Of a stretch of 64,000 bases of DNA, positions 43,331 through 51,485 are shown in pieces. The number at the start of each line of letters is the position of its first letter. Position 1 is the first letter of the stretch. The notes below the pieces were generated by a model. It was not told the origin of the DNA and ran no database searches. It saw nothing but the letters and a program-made list of their open reading frames with translations. Source of the stretch: CALFCX01 sp041650595. Its GTDB lineage: Bacteria > Margulisbacteria > WOR-1 > JAKLHX01. The position numbers and the translations under genes are program-made. The DNA is taken from the NCBI GenBank assembly GCA_041650595.1, contig JBAZKW010000008.1, forward strand, positions 15,842 to 79,841. Direction: 5' to 3'.

Positions 43331-44182
43331 ATGAATACCGTATTTAGAGGCTTTGATCATCCCGTAAGCATGGCTTACAATGCCGGCAGAAAGAGCCTAG
43401 TTGTGCTCCACGGTTCAATCGGCGATCGGGTCAGTGAATTTGAACTAAAAAGCGGACGGACTATATGTGACATCAACATGAGAGGCAAATTTACCTTCAA
43501 TACACCGTGCCTGGGGAAGCATCTGGCATATAACCCGCTGAACGACAGTGTTTTTGTTTCTGTTTCAAAGGGTACAGAATCCGTGATCGAGGAGTTTTCC
43601 TTAAGAGACGGAAAGGAAACCGGATATAGACTTACCAGTTCAGAAAAACCTTTATGCGGGTATGTAGCTAGAATGGCCCCGCGTTTTGCTTTCCATCCCG
43701 GATTGACCCTTATCATGTGGGCGGGAAGCTATGATGTTGAAACGGGAGGCGCTTTTCGGGACTGCTTTAATCTTTTCGCGTTTAGGTATCCTACAAATGA
43801 AATGGTATGGGCATACACAGGGAACGATGCCCAGCCGAATATTGCCGTTGACGCAAGCGGCAGGTCTGACTTTGGCTTTGTCAGCGGCGACATTCCCGAT
43901 CCGCCTTATATAAATTTCAGGACGGGGTCAAAAAGTGCCGCGCCATCCCCTATTTCAAATTTATACAGGTATTTTAACCGGGTGGCCTTTGCGAGCGGAA
44001 GCAATAAGTGTTTTATTCAAAGAGGAAGATTTATAAATGTTTCTGACGGACTGGAAAGCTTTTTCACCATTAAAACTGACGCAACCCCGTCTGCCATCGT
44101 GTTTGCACCTGACCTTGGACTTTTTCTTGTAGCTCTTGAAAAACAAGGCGCAATATTTGGATATAATACAGCTATTTTTTGA
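43331..44182 (+). CDS. Putative beta-propeller-like protein (class B promoter)
   Basis: 283 residues from the ATG at 43331; longer versions of the frame run back through the promoters and are rejected. There is no signal peptide. Repeating beta units such as SLVVLHGSIGDRVSEFELKSG, HLAYNPLNDSVFVSVSKG and SAIVFAPDLGLFLVALEKQG resemble blades of NHL/YVTN-type propellers, but no specific family is recognised. The stop overlaps the end of the convergent purQ by 11 bp. Confidence 0.65.
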   Translation: MNTVFRGFDHPVSMAYNAGRKSLVVLHGSIGDRVSEFELKSGRTICDINMRGKFTFNTPCLGKHLAYNPLNDSVFVSVSKGTESVIEEFSLRDGKETGYRLTSSEKPLCGYVARMAPRFAFHPGLTLIMWAGSYDVETGGAFRDCFNLFAFRYPTNEMVWAYTGNDAQPNIAVDASGRSDFGFVSGDIPDPPYINFRTGSKSAAPSPISNLYRYFNRVAFASGSNKCFIQRGRFINVSDGLESFFTIKTDATPSAIVFAPDLGLFLVALEKQGAIFGYNTAIF

Positions 44183-44867
44183 TGGAAGAAAGAATCGATT
44201 CGAAGATGTGCTTCCCATCCTCCCCTCCAAGCACTGGATCAGCCACTCGTTCAGGATGAGGCATCATGCCCAGGACATTGCGGGCTTCGTTGCAAATGCC
44301 GGCAATATTTTCAACGGAACCATTCGGATTTGAGGAAGATGTAACGGATCCGGTCTTTGAACAATATCTGAAAATCACCTGTTTGTTTTTGTTCAGCTTT
44401 TCTATGGTTTCTTTGTCCGCAGTATAATTTCCGTCAAAATGTGCTATTGGGATCTCAATGACCTGTCCGGATTTACACTTGTTGGTGAAAGGCGTTTTTG
44501 TGTTTTCCACTCTTAAACGGACGTTCTTGCAAAGGAATTTGAGATATTTGTTTTTTTGTAGAGCTCCCGGCAGCAACCCCGCTTCGGTAAGAATTTGAAA
44601 GCCGTTGCATATCCCAAGGACCAATCCTTTGTCTTTTTTAACATAATCCACTATCGCGTTCATGACCGGGGAGAACCTGGCGATCGCCCCTGACCTTAGA
44701 TAATCACCGTATGAAAAGCCTCCCGGAACTATTATCACATCATAGGAACTTATGCTTTCGTCTTCATGCCAGACAAAGTCGGTCTTGGCTTTAAGGCTGG
44801 TCCTGGCAGTATGGTAACAATCCCAGTCGCAGTTGCTTCCCGGGAATACTATTACGGCGGCTTTCAT
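44172..44867 (-). CDS. purQ: Phosphoribosylformylglycinamidine synthase, glutaminase subunit
   Basis: 231 residues, class I glutaminase. AVIVFPGSNCDWDC, PGGFSYGDYLRSGAIA, the nucleophile in GICNGFQILTEAGLLPG and MMPHPER with the catalytic His. It supplies ammonia to PurL for FGAM formation. Overlaps purS by one base. purL is not in the window. Confidence 0.95.
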   Translation of the reverse strand: MKAAVIVFPGSNCDWDCYHTARTSLKAKTDFVWHEDESISSYDVIIVPGGFSYGDYLRSGAIARFSPVMNAIVDYVKKDKGLVLGICNGFQILTEAGLLPGALQKNKYLKFLCKNVRLRVENTKTPFTNKCKSGQVIEIPIAHFDGNYTADKETIEKLNKNKQVIFRYCSKTGSVTSSSNPNGSVENIAGICNEARNVLGMMPHPERVADPVLGGEDGKHIFESILSSIKK

Positions 44868-45115
44868 CAGATCTCCTCGATCTCAAAAGTATATTGTTCT
44901 ATAACGGGGTTGGCAAGCAGTGTTTTGCACATATCGTTTACCATCGATTTTGCATCATCAATGGATTTTGCCTCAATTTTAAGGTCTATCAATTTTCCTA
45001 TTTTGACTTCCCCTACCCCTTTATACTTCATCGCGTGAAGAGCGTCCTTTATTGTCTTTCCCTGAGGATCGAGTATCCCTTTTTTATGCCTTACAAAAAC
45101 TTTTACGAGGTACAT
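44867..45115 (-). CDS. purS: Phosphoribosylformylglycinamidine synthase subunit PurS
   Basis: 82 residues from the ATG at 45115 (MYLVKVFVRHKKGILDPQGK), preceded by AAAGGGA. The typical PurS fold and ending (YTFEIEEI). It bridges PurQ and the small PurL in the three-part enzyme of Gram-positives, cyanobacteria and archaea. Confidence 0.93.
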   Translation of the reverse strand: MYLVKVFVRHKKGILDPQGKTIKDALHAMKYKGVGEVKIGKLIDLKIEAKSIDDAKSMVNDMCKTLLANPVIEQYTFEIEEI

Positions 45116-45128
45116 CAAAGATCCCTTT

Positions 45129-46421
45129 CTATATTCCGAACCGTTTGTAAACGGCACCGAGGTTTCTGATAAAATAGTCCAGGCCGAACAGCTTGTCTAT
45201 GTCCTGTTTATCTATATATGTAAGCAGTTCTTTGCTTTCCTTTGCGACATCTTTCATCTGTCTGCCGGAGTTGCGGGCTTCCATCGCGCATGTTTGTACG
45301 ATCTTGTAGGCCTGTTCGCGGGTTATGCCTTTTTCTACAAGCGTGAGCAGTATCCTTTGCGAAAATACGATACCGCCTGAGCTTTCTATGTTCTTTAGCA
45401 TGTTCTCGGGGTGCACTACCAAACCTTCCATTAGGGTGATGAATTTGTTCAGTATATAATCGACAAGAATATTTGAATCGGGGATAATCACCCTCTCCCC
45501 TGCCGAATTTGACAGGTCTCTCTCATGCCACAAGGCCATATTTTCCATGGCGGCCATGCTGTTAGATCTAATAACTCGCGCCAAGCTGGTTATTCTTTCT
45601 GATATGATAGGATTCTTTTTGTGAGGCATGGCTGAAGAACCCTTCTGGCCTTTTTTGAAAGGCTCTTCGATTTCAAGGATCTCTGTTCTAGAAAGGTTCC
45701 TTATTTCCACAGCGAACTTCTCAAGAGAACCGGCTATCAAAGCCAGCGCTGTCATATATTCTGCTATCCTGTCCCTCTGGAGCACCTGGGTGGACGCAGG
45801 AGATGGTTTTAATCCAAGATTTTTACAGACCATCTCTTCAATGGATGGATCCAGATTAGCGTACGATCCCACGGCTCCGGATATCTTTCCGACACTCACG
45901 GTTTCCCTGGCGGCCCTTATTCTTTCAAGCCCGCGTTCCAGCTCGGCTATCCATACGCACAGCTTGAAAGCAAATGTTATTGGTTCGGCATGCATTCCGT
46001 GTGTGCGGCCCATCATTATCGTATTCTTATGTTGTGATGCGAGCTTTTTCAGGGCCGAAATGGCTTTGTCTATATCGTCTATGATTATGTCCGCGGAAGC
46101 TTTAAGGCGCAAGGAAAGCGCCGTATCTTCTACATCATATGATGTCAGTCCCATGTGTATGTATCGGGAATCATCTCCCACATTTTCGGCAACGGCAGTA
46201 GTAAAAGCTATCAAGTCGTGTTCGACTTCTTTTTCTATTTCTTCGATTCGTTCAACGACAAATGATGCTTTTTTCTTAATATTATCGAGGGATGCTTGAG
46301 GTATTTTTCCGAGCTTTGTCCATACTTCACAGACTGCTATCTCTACATTAAGCCAGCTCTGGAATTTGGCCTGCTCGCTCCAAATGGACCCCATTTTTTG
46401 TAGCGTATATCTGCTTAACAC
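45129..46421 (-). CDS. purB: Adenylosuccinate lyase
   Basis: 430 residues, acting in both de novo AMP synthesis and SAICAR cleavage. Motifs: TSYDVEDTALSLRL, MMGRTHGMHAEPITFA, and the signature SSAMPHKKNPIISERI. The GTG at 46421 is chosen because it lies exactly 6 bp after an extended -10 box; no Shine-Dalgarno sequence exists. It leads purB-purS-purQ. Confidence 0.96.
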   Translation of the reverse strand: MLSRYTLQKMGSIWSEQAKFQSWLNVEIAVCEVWTKLGKIPQASLDNIKKKASFVVERIEEIEKEVEHDLIAFTTAVAENVGDDSRYIHMGLTSYDVEDTALSLRLKASADIIIDDIDKAISALKKLASQHKNTIMMGRTHGMHAEPITFAFKLCVWIAELERGLERIRAARETVSVGKISGAVGSYANLDPSIEEMVCKNLGLKPSPASTQVLQRDRIAEYMTALALIAGSLEKFAVEIRNLSRTEILEIEEPFKKGQKGSSAMPHKKNPIISERITSLARVIRSNSMAAMENMALWHERDLSNSAGERVIIPDSNILVDYILNKFITLMEGLVVHPENMLKNIESSGGIVFSQRILLTLVEKGITREQAYKIVQTCAMEARNSGRQMKDVAKESKELLTYIDKQDIDKLFGLDYFIRNLGAVYKRFGI

Positions 46422-46427
46422 AGATTA

Positions 46428-46436
46428 ATTATAACA
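46428..46436 (-). promoter_or_regulatory. purB extended -10 promoter, leaderless
   Basis: Leftward TGTTATAAT, identical to the argS box, 6 bp before the GTG start. Confidence 0.65.
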
Positions 46437-46453
46437 TGGAAAGAAAAAGCAAA

Positions 46454-46475
46454 GACCGGGAGTTATATCCCGATC
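46454..46475 (-). terminator. Probable terminator of the EF-hand repeat gene
   Basis: Leftward stem GATCGGGA / TCCCGGTC (one mismatch) with a 6-base loop, followed by CTTTGCTTTTTCTTT. It lies just upstream of the purB promoter. Confidence 0.6.
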
Positions 46476-46532
46476 TTCATAAACACAAGCACTTTACACT
46501 TATTAACTAAGACAATAGCATTACAAATACTA

Positions 46533-48401
46533 TTACTTAGTCATTTTTCTATCGACGGTCTTCGATATATCTCCGGATGTCTTACTCAGACTTACGATAG
46601 TAGATATAAATGTCGTGATCCTGTTCACAAAATTGCTTACCCACAAAGCCATGCTCGAAGAGCTGTAATCATCTACGTCGTCAATTTGGGATTTTTGAGC
46701 GTTGTACCATTCTCCTTTTGTAGGATCCGGAACGAATTCGTCTTCTGCAGTAGTATCTACTTCCACAGTTGGCTTGCCCTGTCTTATTAATTCAGCGTTT
46801 TCAAGAGTAATTTCACCGCCATATTTATTGGGATCGAAATGCGCGTCGGCTATTTCCCAAGCGGATAATATTTCATCGCCGTTTTGATCAGCCGCGACCA
46901 GACTTTCGGCAGTCGGGGTGATATATGATCCGCGCTCAGCGTTTGCGGCAACTGCGGCTTCTCTTCTGGCATATTCCGCTTCTTCAAGAGTGTAATCCGG
47001 GTTTTCCGTGGAGGATGAATTCTTTCCGGAACCGGTTTCGGTGCTGCCTGAATCATATATGCTTGTGTCCAAACCGCCCCTCGCGATTTCTTCATCACTT
47101 AAAGACCCGTCTCCGTTCGTATCATATTGTCCCAAGTTTTGCTGGGCTAGTTTTGCGTCTGAAAGCTTATTCTGATTGGCTTTAGCAGTCTCTCTTATTT
47201 TGTCCATCAGATAAGTTAGAATATCGTCAGCATCCTTGAGCAGCTGGTAAACTCTCATGTCGTCATCGTCTAGAAGTTGGCCGCCAGGAAGATCAAGTCT
47301 CGGGTCAAACTCGCGCGGCGTGGTTTCGGTAACAGGCAGCTGTGCGATCCTTGCAGCCTCAGCTTCATCTATGGTCATGGGCGTGTCGTCCGCGGCACCT
47401 TTACCGTTCTGGTGCATATAGATATGGGGATCATACAGCGCGTCGGCTATTTCGTCGGATTCCAGAAGGCCGCTTGTGTCACTGTCAGCTTGCACAAAAT
47501 CATCGCGACTTTGAGGTACGATATGGGTGGCGCTTTTTTCATAATTTGCGTTTATTCTTGCGGCCTCAGCTTGCTCAAGGTTCATAGGAGTGTTGTCTTC
47601 GGCACCTTTTCCGTTCTGATTTACGTATACTTCCGAATCTAAACTTGCATCGGCTATTTCCTGGTCAGATAATATGCCGTTACCGTCCTGGTCTGCCGCT
47701 ATCAGCTCGGCTTGGGTCGGAGTCGCGTGCTCGGCAGTTTTTCCGGTGCTTGAATTGGCATTTGCTCTTGCAGCGTCAGCTTCAGCCATAGTCATTGGTG
47801 TATCATCTGCAGTGCCTTTACCGTTTTGATTTACATATGTGCCGGTATCTAATCCCGCATCAGCTACTTCCCAATCGGATAATATTCCGTCACCATCTTG
47901 ATCGGCCGCTGCCAAAGCACTGCGAGACGGAGCTTCATGATAAGTGGTAGCATTATTGTCTTCTATAGCAATTTGTCTTCTGGCGAGTTCTAATTCCTCG
48001 AGAGTCGTGCCGTCTAAGCTATGGTCAAAGCCCCAATAATCAATCTCTTCAGCATCTAAAATACCGTTCCCATTCGTATCAAACTCTCCGAAGTTCAGCA
48101 TGGCTATGTCCGCAAGAGTGAGGACCGTAGATGCATCTTCATTAGCTTTTGTTCCGGTTTCTGTTTCTGTTGCTGTACTGGCTGCATTTGTTGCATCTGT
48201 TTCTGTTCCACTCGTATCATCCACTGGTGTGTTGTTTGTTGTTTCTGTGCCGGCTCCGCTCGTATCATCCGCTGGTGTGTTGTTTGTTGTTTCTGCTTGA
48301 TCTGTCAATTGATAATCATTTTCCGGTGTCTGTGTTTCTGCTGTTTGTGTTGTACTTGATGCAGGTGCCGACGATGCTACTGCCACATTATTTGTACCCA
48401 T
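46533..48401 (-). CDS. EF-hand repeat protein with Ser/Thr-rich N-terminus (class A promoter)
   Basis: 622 residues, strong AGGAGG before the ATG, no signal peptide. Residues 1-90 are Thr/Ser/Glu-rich and contain a short tandem repeat (TTNNTPxDDTSG). Six calcium-loop motifs follow (DTNGNGILDAEE, DQDGDGILSDWE, DQDGNGILSDQE, DSDTSGLLESDE, DTNGDGSLSDEE, DQNGDEILSAWE), most within a ~65-residue unit that includes YxxQNGKGxxDxTPM and EAxxAR. The C-terminus has a hydrophobic helix (MALWVSNFVNRITTFISTIV). It probably binds calcium and acts outside the cytoplasm; export route unknown. Confidence 0.82.
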   Translation of the reverse strand: MGTNNVAVASSAPASSTTQTAETQTPENDYQLTDQAETTNNTPADDTSGAGTETTNNTPVDDTSGTETDATNAASTATETETGTKANEDASTVLTLADIAMLNFGEFDTNGNGILDAEEIDYWGFDHSLDGTTLEELELARRQIAIEDNNATTYHEAPSRSALAAADQDGDGILSDWEVADAGLDTGTYVNQNGKGTADDTPMTMAEADAARANANSSTGKTAEHATPTQAELIAADQDGNGILSDQEIADASLDSEVYVNQNGKGAEDNTPMNLEQAEAARINANYEKSATHIVPQSRDDFVQADSDTSGLLESDEIADALYDPHIYMHQNGKGAADDTPMTIDEAEAARIAQLPVTETTPREFDPRLDLPGGQLLDDDDMRVYQLLKDADDILTYLMDKIRETAKANQNKLSDAKLAQQNLGQYDTNGDGSLSDEEIARGGLDTSIYDSGSTETGSGKNSSSTENPDYTLEEAEYARREAAVAANAERGSYITPTAESLVAADQNGDEILSAWEIADAHFDPNKYGGEITLENAELIRQGKPTVEVDTTAEDEFVPDPTKGEWYNAQKSQIDDVDDYSSSSMALWVSNFVNRITTFISTIVSLSKTSGDISKTVDRKMTK

Positions 48402-48444
48402 ATATACCTCCTACTGTAATCCTATTCTTTTGATGCCTCTATTT

Positions 48445-48474
48445 ACTATTCGTAACGACTATTGATAAAGTTGC
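48445..48474 (-). promoter_or_regulatory. Class A sigma-28-like promoter of the EF-hand gene
   Basis: Leftward GCAACTTT (48474-48467), 14 bp, CGAATAGT (48452-48445), 43 bp before the ATG. One mismatch in the -35 block against the other three class A copies. Confidence 0.5.
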
Positions 48475-48485
48475 GTGTATTTTGC

Positions 48486-49544
48486 TTATTTCGCGAGGGA
48501 ATAGATCTCTTTGAGAAGTTCTGATACCATGTCTTTTTCAGGGACTTTTTTGAGCTGCGCGCCGTTCTTAAATATTATTCCCTGCCCGCGGCCTCCGGCA
48601 AGGCCAAGATCGGCTTCACAGGCCTCTCCGGGACCGTTGACTACGCATCCCATTATGGCTATTTTAAGCGGTTTTTCGATGTGGCGGGTCTTTTCGGTTA
48701 TCTCTCGGACGACCTGTTCCATGTTGTATTCGAGGCGTCCGCAAGTTGGGCAGGATATTATTGTGACGCCTTTGTTATAAAGACCAAGAGCTCTTAATAT
48801 TTGGTAAGCTGTTTTGACTTCTTCAACAGGGTCTCCGGTCAGAGATACTCTTATGGTATCCCCTATTCCCCGTGCGAGTATCGCACCGATCCCTACAGCG
48901 GATTTTATATTTCCCGGGCCGGGGATACCAGCTTCGGTAATCCCTACATGCAGAGGAAAATTGACTTTTTTTGAAAGTAGTTCATAGGACTCAATTGTAT
49001 CAACTACATCGGCAGATTTTATCGATAAAACTATATCGTAAAACTTCAATCTTTCTAGGATCTTAATATGGACAAGAGCACTTTCAACAAGAGCTTTTGG
49101 ACAGGGATGGCCGTATTTTGCCAGAATATCTTTTTGCAGAGAACCGCTGTTGACGCCGATCCTTATGGGGACCTTTCTTGCTTTTGCAGCTGAGACAACG
49201 ACTTTTATCCTGTCCTCGTCTCCGATATTTCCGGGGTTTATGCGTAGCTTGTCTATTCCCGCTTCTATTGCTATTAGAGCAAGGCGGTGATCAAAATGTA
49301 TATCGGCAACAAGAGGGATCGATATGGATTCTTTTATTTTTCGTAAGGCAAGAGCGTCTGTTTCATCTTTTACTGCGACCCTGATTATTTGACAGCCTGC
49401 TTCTTCAAGTTGTTTTATCTGGGTTACAGTTGCAGCGATATCGGCTGTGTGTGTTTTTGTCATGGATTGAACGGATACTGGATTGCCGGCTCCGATCTTT
49501 ACGGTCCCGATTCTAATCTCTTTTGTTTTTTTGCGGATGATCAT
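48486..49544 (-). CDS. ispG: 4-Hydroxy-3-methylbut-2-en-1-yl diphosphate synthase
   Basis: Iron-sulfur enzyme of the MEP isoprenoid pathway, 352 residues. TIM-barrel part with SVQSMTKTHTADI and RINPGNIG, then the cluster ligands in ISCPTCGR and MGCVVNGPGEA. GGAG precedes the ATG. A GTCATTGCGAG-family repeat lies immediately upstream. Confidence 0.96.
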   Translation of the reverse strand: MIIRKKTKEIRIGTVKIGAGNPVSVQSMTKTHTADIAATVTQIKQLEEAGCQIIRVAVKDETDALALRKIKESISIPLVADIHFDHRLALIAIEAGIDKLRINPGNIGDEDRIKVVVSAAKARKVPIRIGVNSGSLQKDILAKYGHPCPKALVESALVHIKILERLKFYDIVLSIKSADVVDTIESYELLSKKVNFPLHVGITEAGIPGPGNIKSAVGIGAILARGIGDTIRVSLTGDPVEEVKTAYQILRALGLYNKGVTIISCPTCGRLEYNMEQVVREITEKTRHIEKPLKIAIMGCVVNGPGEACEADLGLAGGRGQGIIFKNGAQLKKVPEKDMVSELLKEIYSLAK

Positions 49545-49555
49545 CTTTTACTCCT

Positions 49556-49647
49556 TCATTGCGAGCCCCGCTCAAAGTGGTATAAACTCCGCGAAGCAAT
49601 CTCCTTTATCTATGGGATTGCTTCGTCGCTTCCGCTTCTCGCAATGA
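49556..49647. repeat. GTCATTGCGAG-family repeat between ispG and csaB-wecG
   Basis: 92 bp with TCATTGCGAG / CTCGCAATGA ends and the inner CGAAGCAAT / ATTGCTTCG pair. Slightly longer and more diverged than the two 84-bp copies. Confidence 0.85.
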
Positions 49648-49656
49648 CTATACACA

Positions 49657-51450
49657 TTATATCCCTAATCTCTTTTTGATAGCCAACCAGGCGAACCCGG
49701 CAAGATTTAACTGTCTTTTCCATCGTTTAGGTTCTTTTGCGAGACGGTACAGCCATTCAGTGCCGGTCTTTTGAAAGACAACGGGGGCCCTTCTGACGTT
49801 TCCGGATAAAATATCAAGGCTTCCTCCGATCACCATATTCACGGGAGCTCCGATCTCCTTGTAATATTTTGCGATCCATTGTTCCTGTCTGGGGCTTCCC
49901 AGTCCGACAAACAAAATATCAGGACGTGCTTTCTTTATCAGGGCTAGCACTTTCTCGTCTTCTTCATCCTTAAAGTATCCATGATGTGTCCCTACTATAT
50001 TTATATCCGGCATATTTTTTGCTGCATTTTCGGCAATTCCGGGAGCGCTTCCCAGTAAAAATATTTTGCAGCTATTTTTACGGGTGTTTTCCAGTATGGA
50101 TGTCATAAAATCTATTCCGGTAAGTCTGCCTTGCAACGGCGTTCCCAGAAGTTTTGCGGCGGCAACGATCCCTATGCCGTCTGGAATATTGAGGTCGGAA
50201 GAATTGAGCAGTTCGAGAAGCTTTTTATCTTTGCGGGCGGACATTATTATCTCGGGATTGGGCGTGAGGATCAGGTGCGGTTTTCCGCTCCTCACAAATT
50301 TGTCTATTATTTCAAGCCCGCTTTTCAGGTCAATATTGTCGATGCGCACGCCAAAGAGGTTTATCATATCAGTCATGCCGAAATATTCAAAGAAGGCCTC
50401 AAAATTGATGAGTGCTTTGCATCTCAAAAGTTTTGTCTTTTCTTTGAGTTGCAAGGACACTTCGCTCCTGTTTGTCCAAAGGCTGCCGGACTTTTCAAGG
50501 AAACTTTTTGAAGAAAAGTCCGGGTCAATGCACGGAAGCCCGGCATCGTCGCAAAAAGCCCTTACCTTTGGGTCGTAGCTTATTCCAAGAGCGGGAACAC
50601 TGCCGGAAGCCGCAAATATCAGGCTGTGCAGCCGCATGCCTATGACCAGATCAAATGAATTAATGAGGCTAAGCACCTGACCGGGCGAATAATCCCCTTC
50701 TATTACTCTTCCCTTGTTCTTCATTTGTGAAAGCACGCTTACACTGATCTGAGTGTCTTCGGGAGCTTTGAGCGGTATAAAAAGCGCTTCAGCTGCGTAC
50801 TTGTCGATGAACTCGTCCAGTGCTTCCGCGGTCCTTAGGACAAAATCTTTCGGCATATCTTTGAAAGAACGCAGGCATATTCCCGCAACGGGACGATCAA
50901 ATTCGGTGATACCCTCGGCCCTGACGATTTCGATGAAACTTTCTTTTTCAAGAAGTATGGCCGGATCGGCGCAAGACAGCAGAGGCGGCGTGTCAACCCC
51001 AATACTTTCCAAAGACGTTTTTGAAGCAATATCCCTTACCGTTATGAGATCCGCGAAATTTAGGACAATCTTTATGAGCTTTTTGTTGAAGGAGCTTTTT
51101 ACCGGGCCGTAACCTTGTCCGAAGACTGCAGCTTTTTTACCGAATAACTTTGCCAAAAGAATGATAGAAAGATAATAGATTATTGAGAACCTTCCGGTAG
51201 AGTCCTGCAGGAGGCCTCCCCCGCCGCTTACAAGCACATCACATTTTATCAGCGCCTTAATGATCGAAAAGGGATCCAGCCTGTGGACGCTGATCACCGG
51301 AAACCGCTCTGTGGTCGGTTTTGGGTCGGCGGAAAGCACCGTTATTTGTATGCCGGGATCTTTTTTCCTGAACTCTGAGATCATAGAGGCAAGGATCGCT
51401 TCATCCCCGGTATTGTTGAAACCAAAATATCCTGACAGAAGAATTTTCAT
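49657..51450 (-). CDS. Fusion of CsaB polysaccharide pyruvyltransferase and WecG/TagA glycosyltransferase
   Basis: 597 residues. The N-terminal ~350 are CsaB-like (LSGYFGFNNTGDEAILASMI; VSGGGLLQDSTG; VIGMRLHSLIFA). The C-terminal ~240 are WecG/TagA/CpsF-like (NLFGVRIDNID; TPNPEIIM; IPDGIGIVAAAKLLG; GLGSPRQEQWI; GGSLDILSG; EWLYRLAKEPKRW). CsaB pyruvylates cell-wall polysaccharide for S-layer anchoring; TagA/WecG adds ManNAc(A) to a lipid-linked sugar. Fusion suggests both act on one glycan. The neighbouring DUF5693 gene supports an envelope role. Confidence 0.93.
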   Translation of the reverse strand: MKILLSGYFGFNNTGDEAILASMISEFRKKDPGIQITVLSADPKPTTERFPVISVHRLDPFSIIKALIKCDVLVSGGGGLLQDSTGRFSIIYYLSIILLAKLFGKKAAVFGQGYGPVKSSFNKKLIKIVLNFADLITVRDIASKTSLESIGVDTPPLLSCADPAILLEKESFIEIVRAEGITEFDRPVAGICLRSFKDMPKDFVLRTAEALDEFIDKYAAEALFIPLKAPEDTQISVSVLSQMKNKGRVIEGDYSPGQVLSLINSFDLVIGMRLHSLIFAASGSVPALGISYDPKVRAFCDDAGLPCIDPDFSSKSFLEKSGSLWTNRSEVSLQLKEKTKLLRCKALINFEAFFEYFGMTDMINLFGVRIDNIDLKSGLEIIDKFVRSGKPHLILTPNPEIIMSARKDKKLLELLNSSDLNIPDGIGIVAAAKLLGTPLQGRLTGIDFMTSILENTRKNSCKIFLLGSAPGIAENAAKNMPDINIVGTHHGYFKDEEDEKVLALIKKARPDILFVGLGSPRQEQWIAKYYKEIGAPVNMVIGGSLDILSGNVRRAPVVFQKTGTEWLYRLAKEPKRWKRQLNLAGFAWLAIKKRLGI

Positions 51451-51485
51451 TCAATAAGTATTTTCCGTTTTTAACTTTTTATTTC

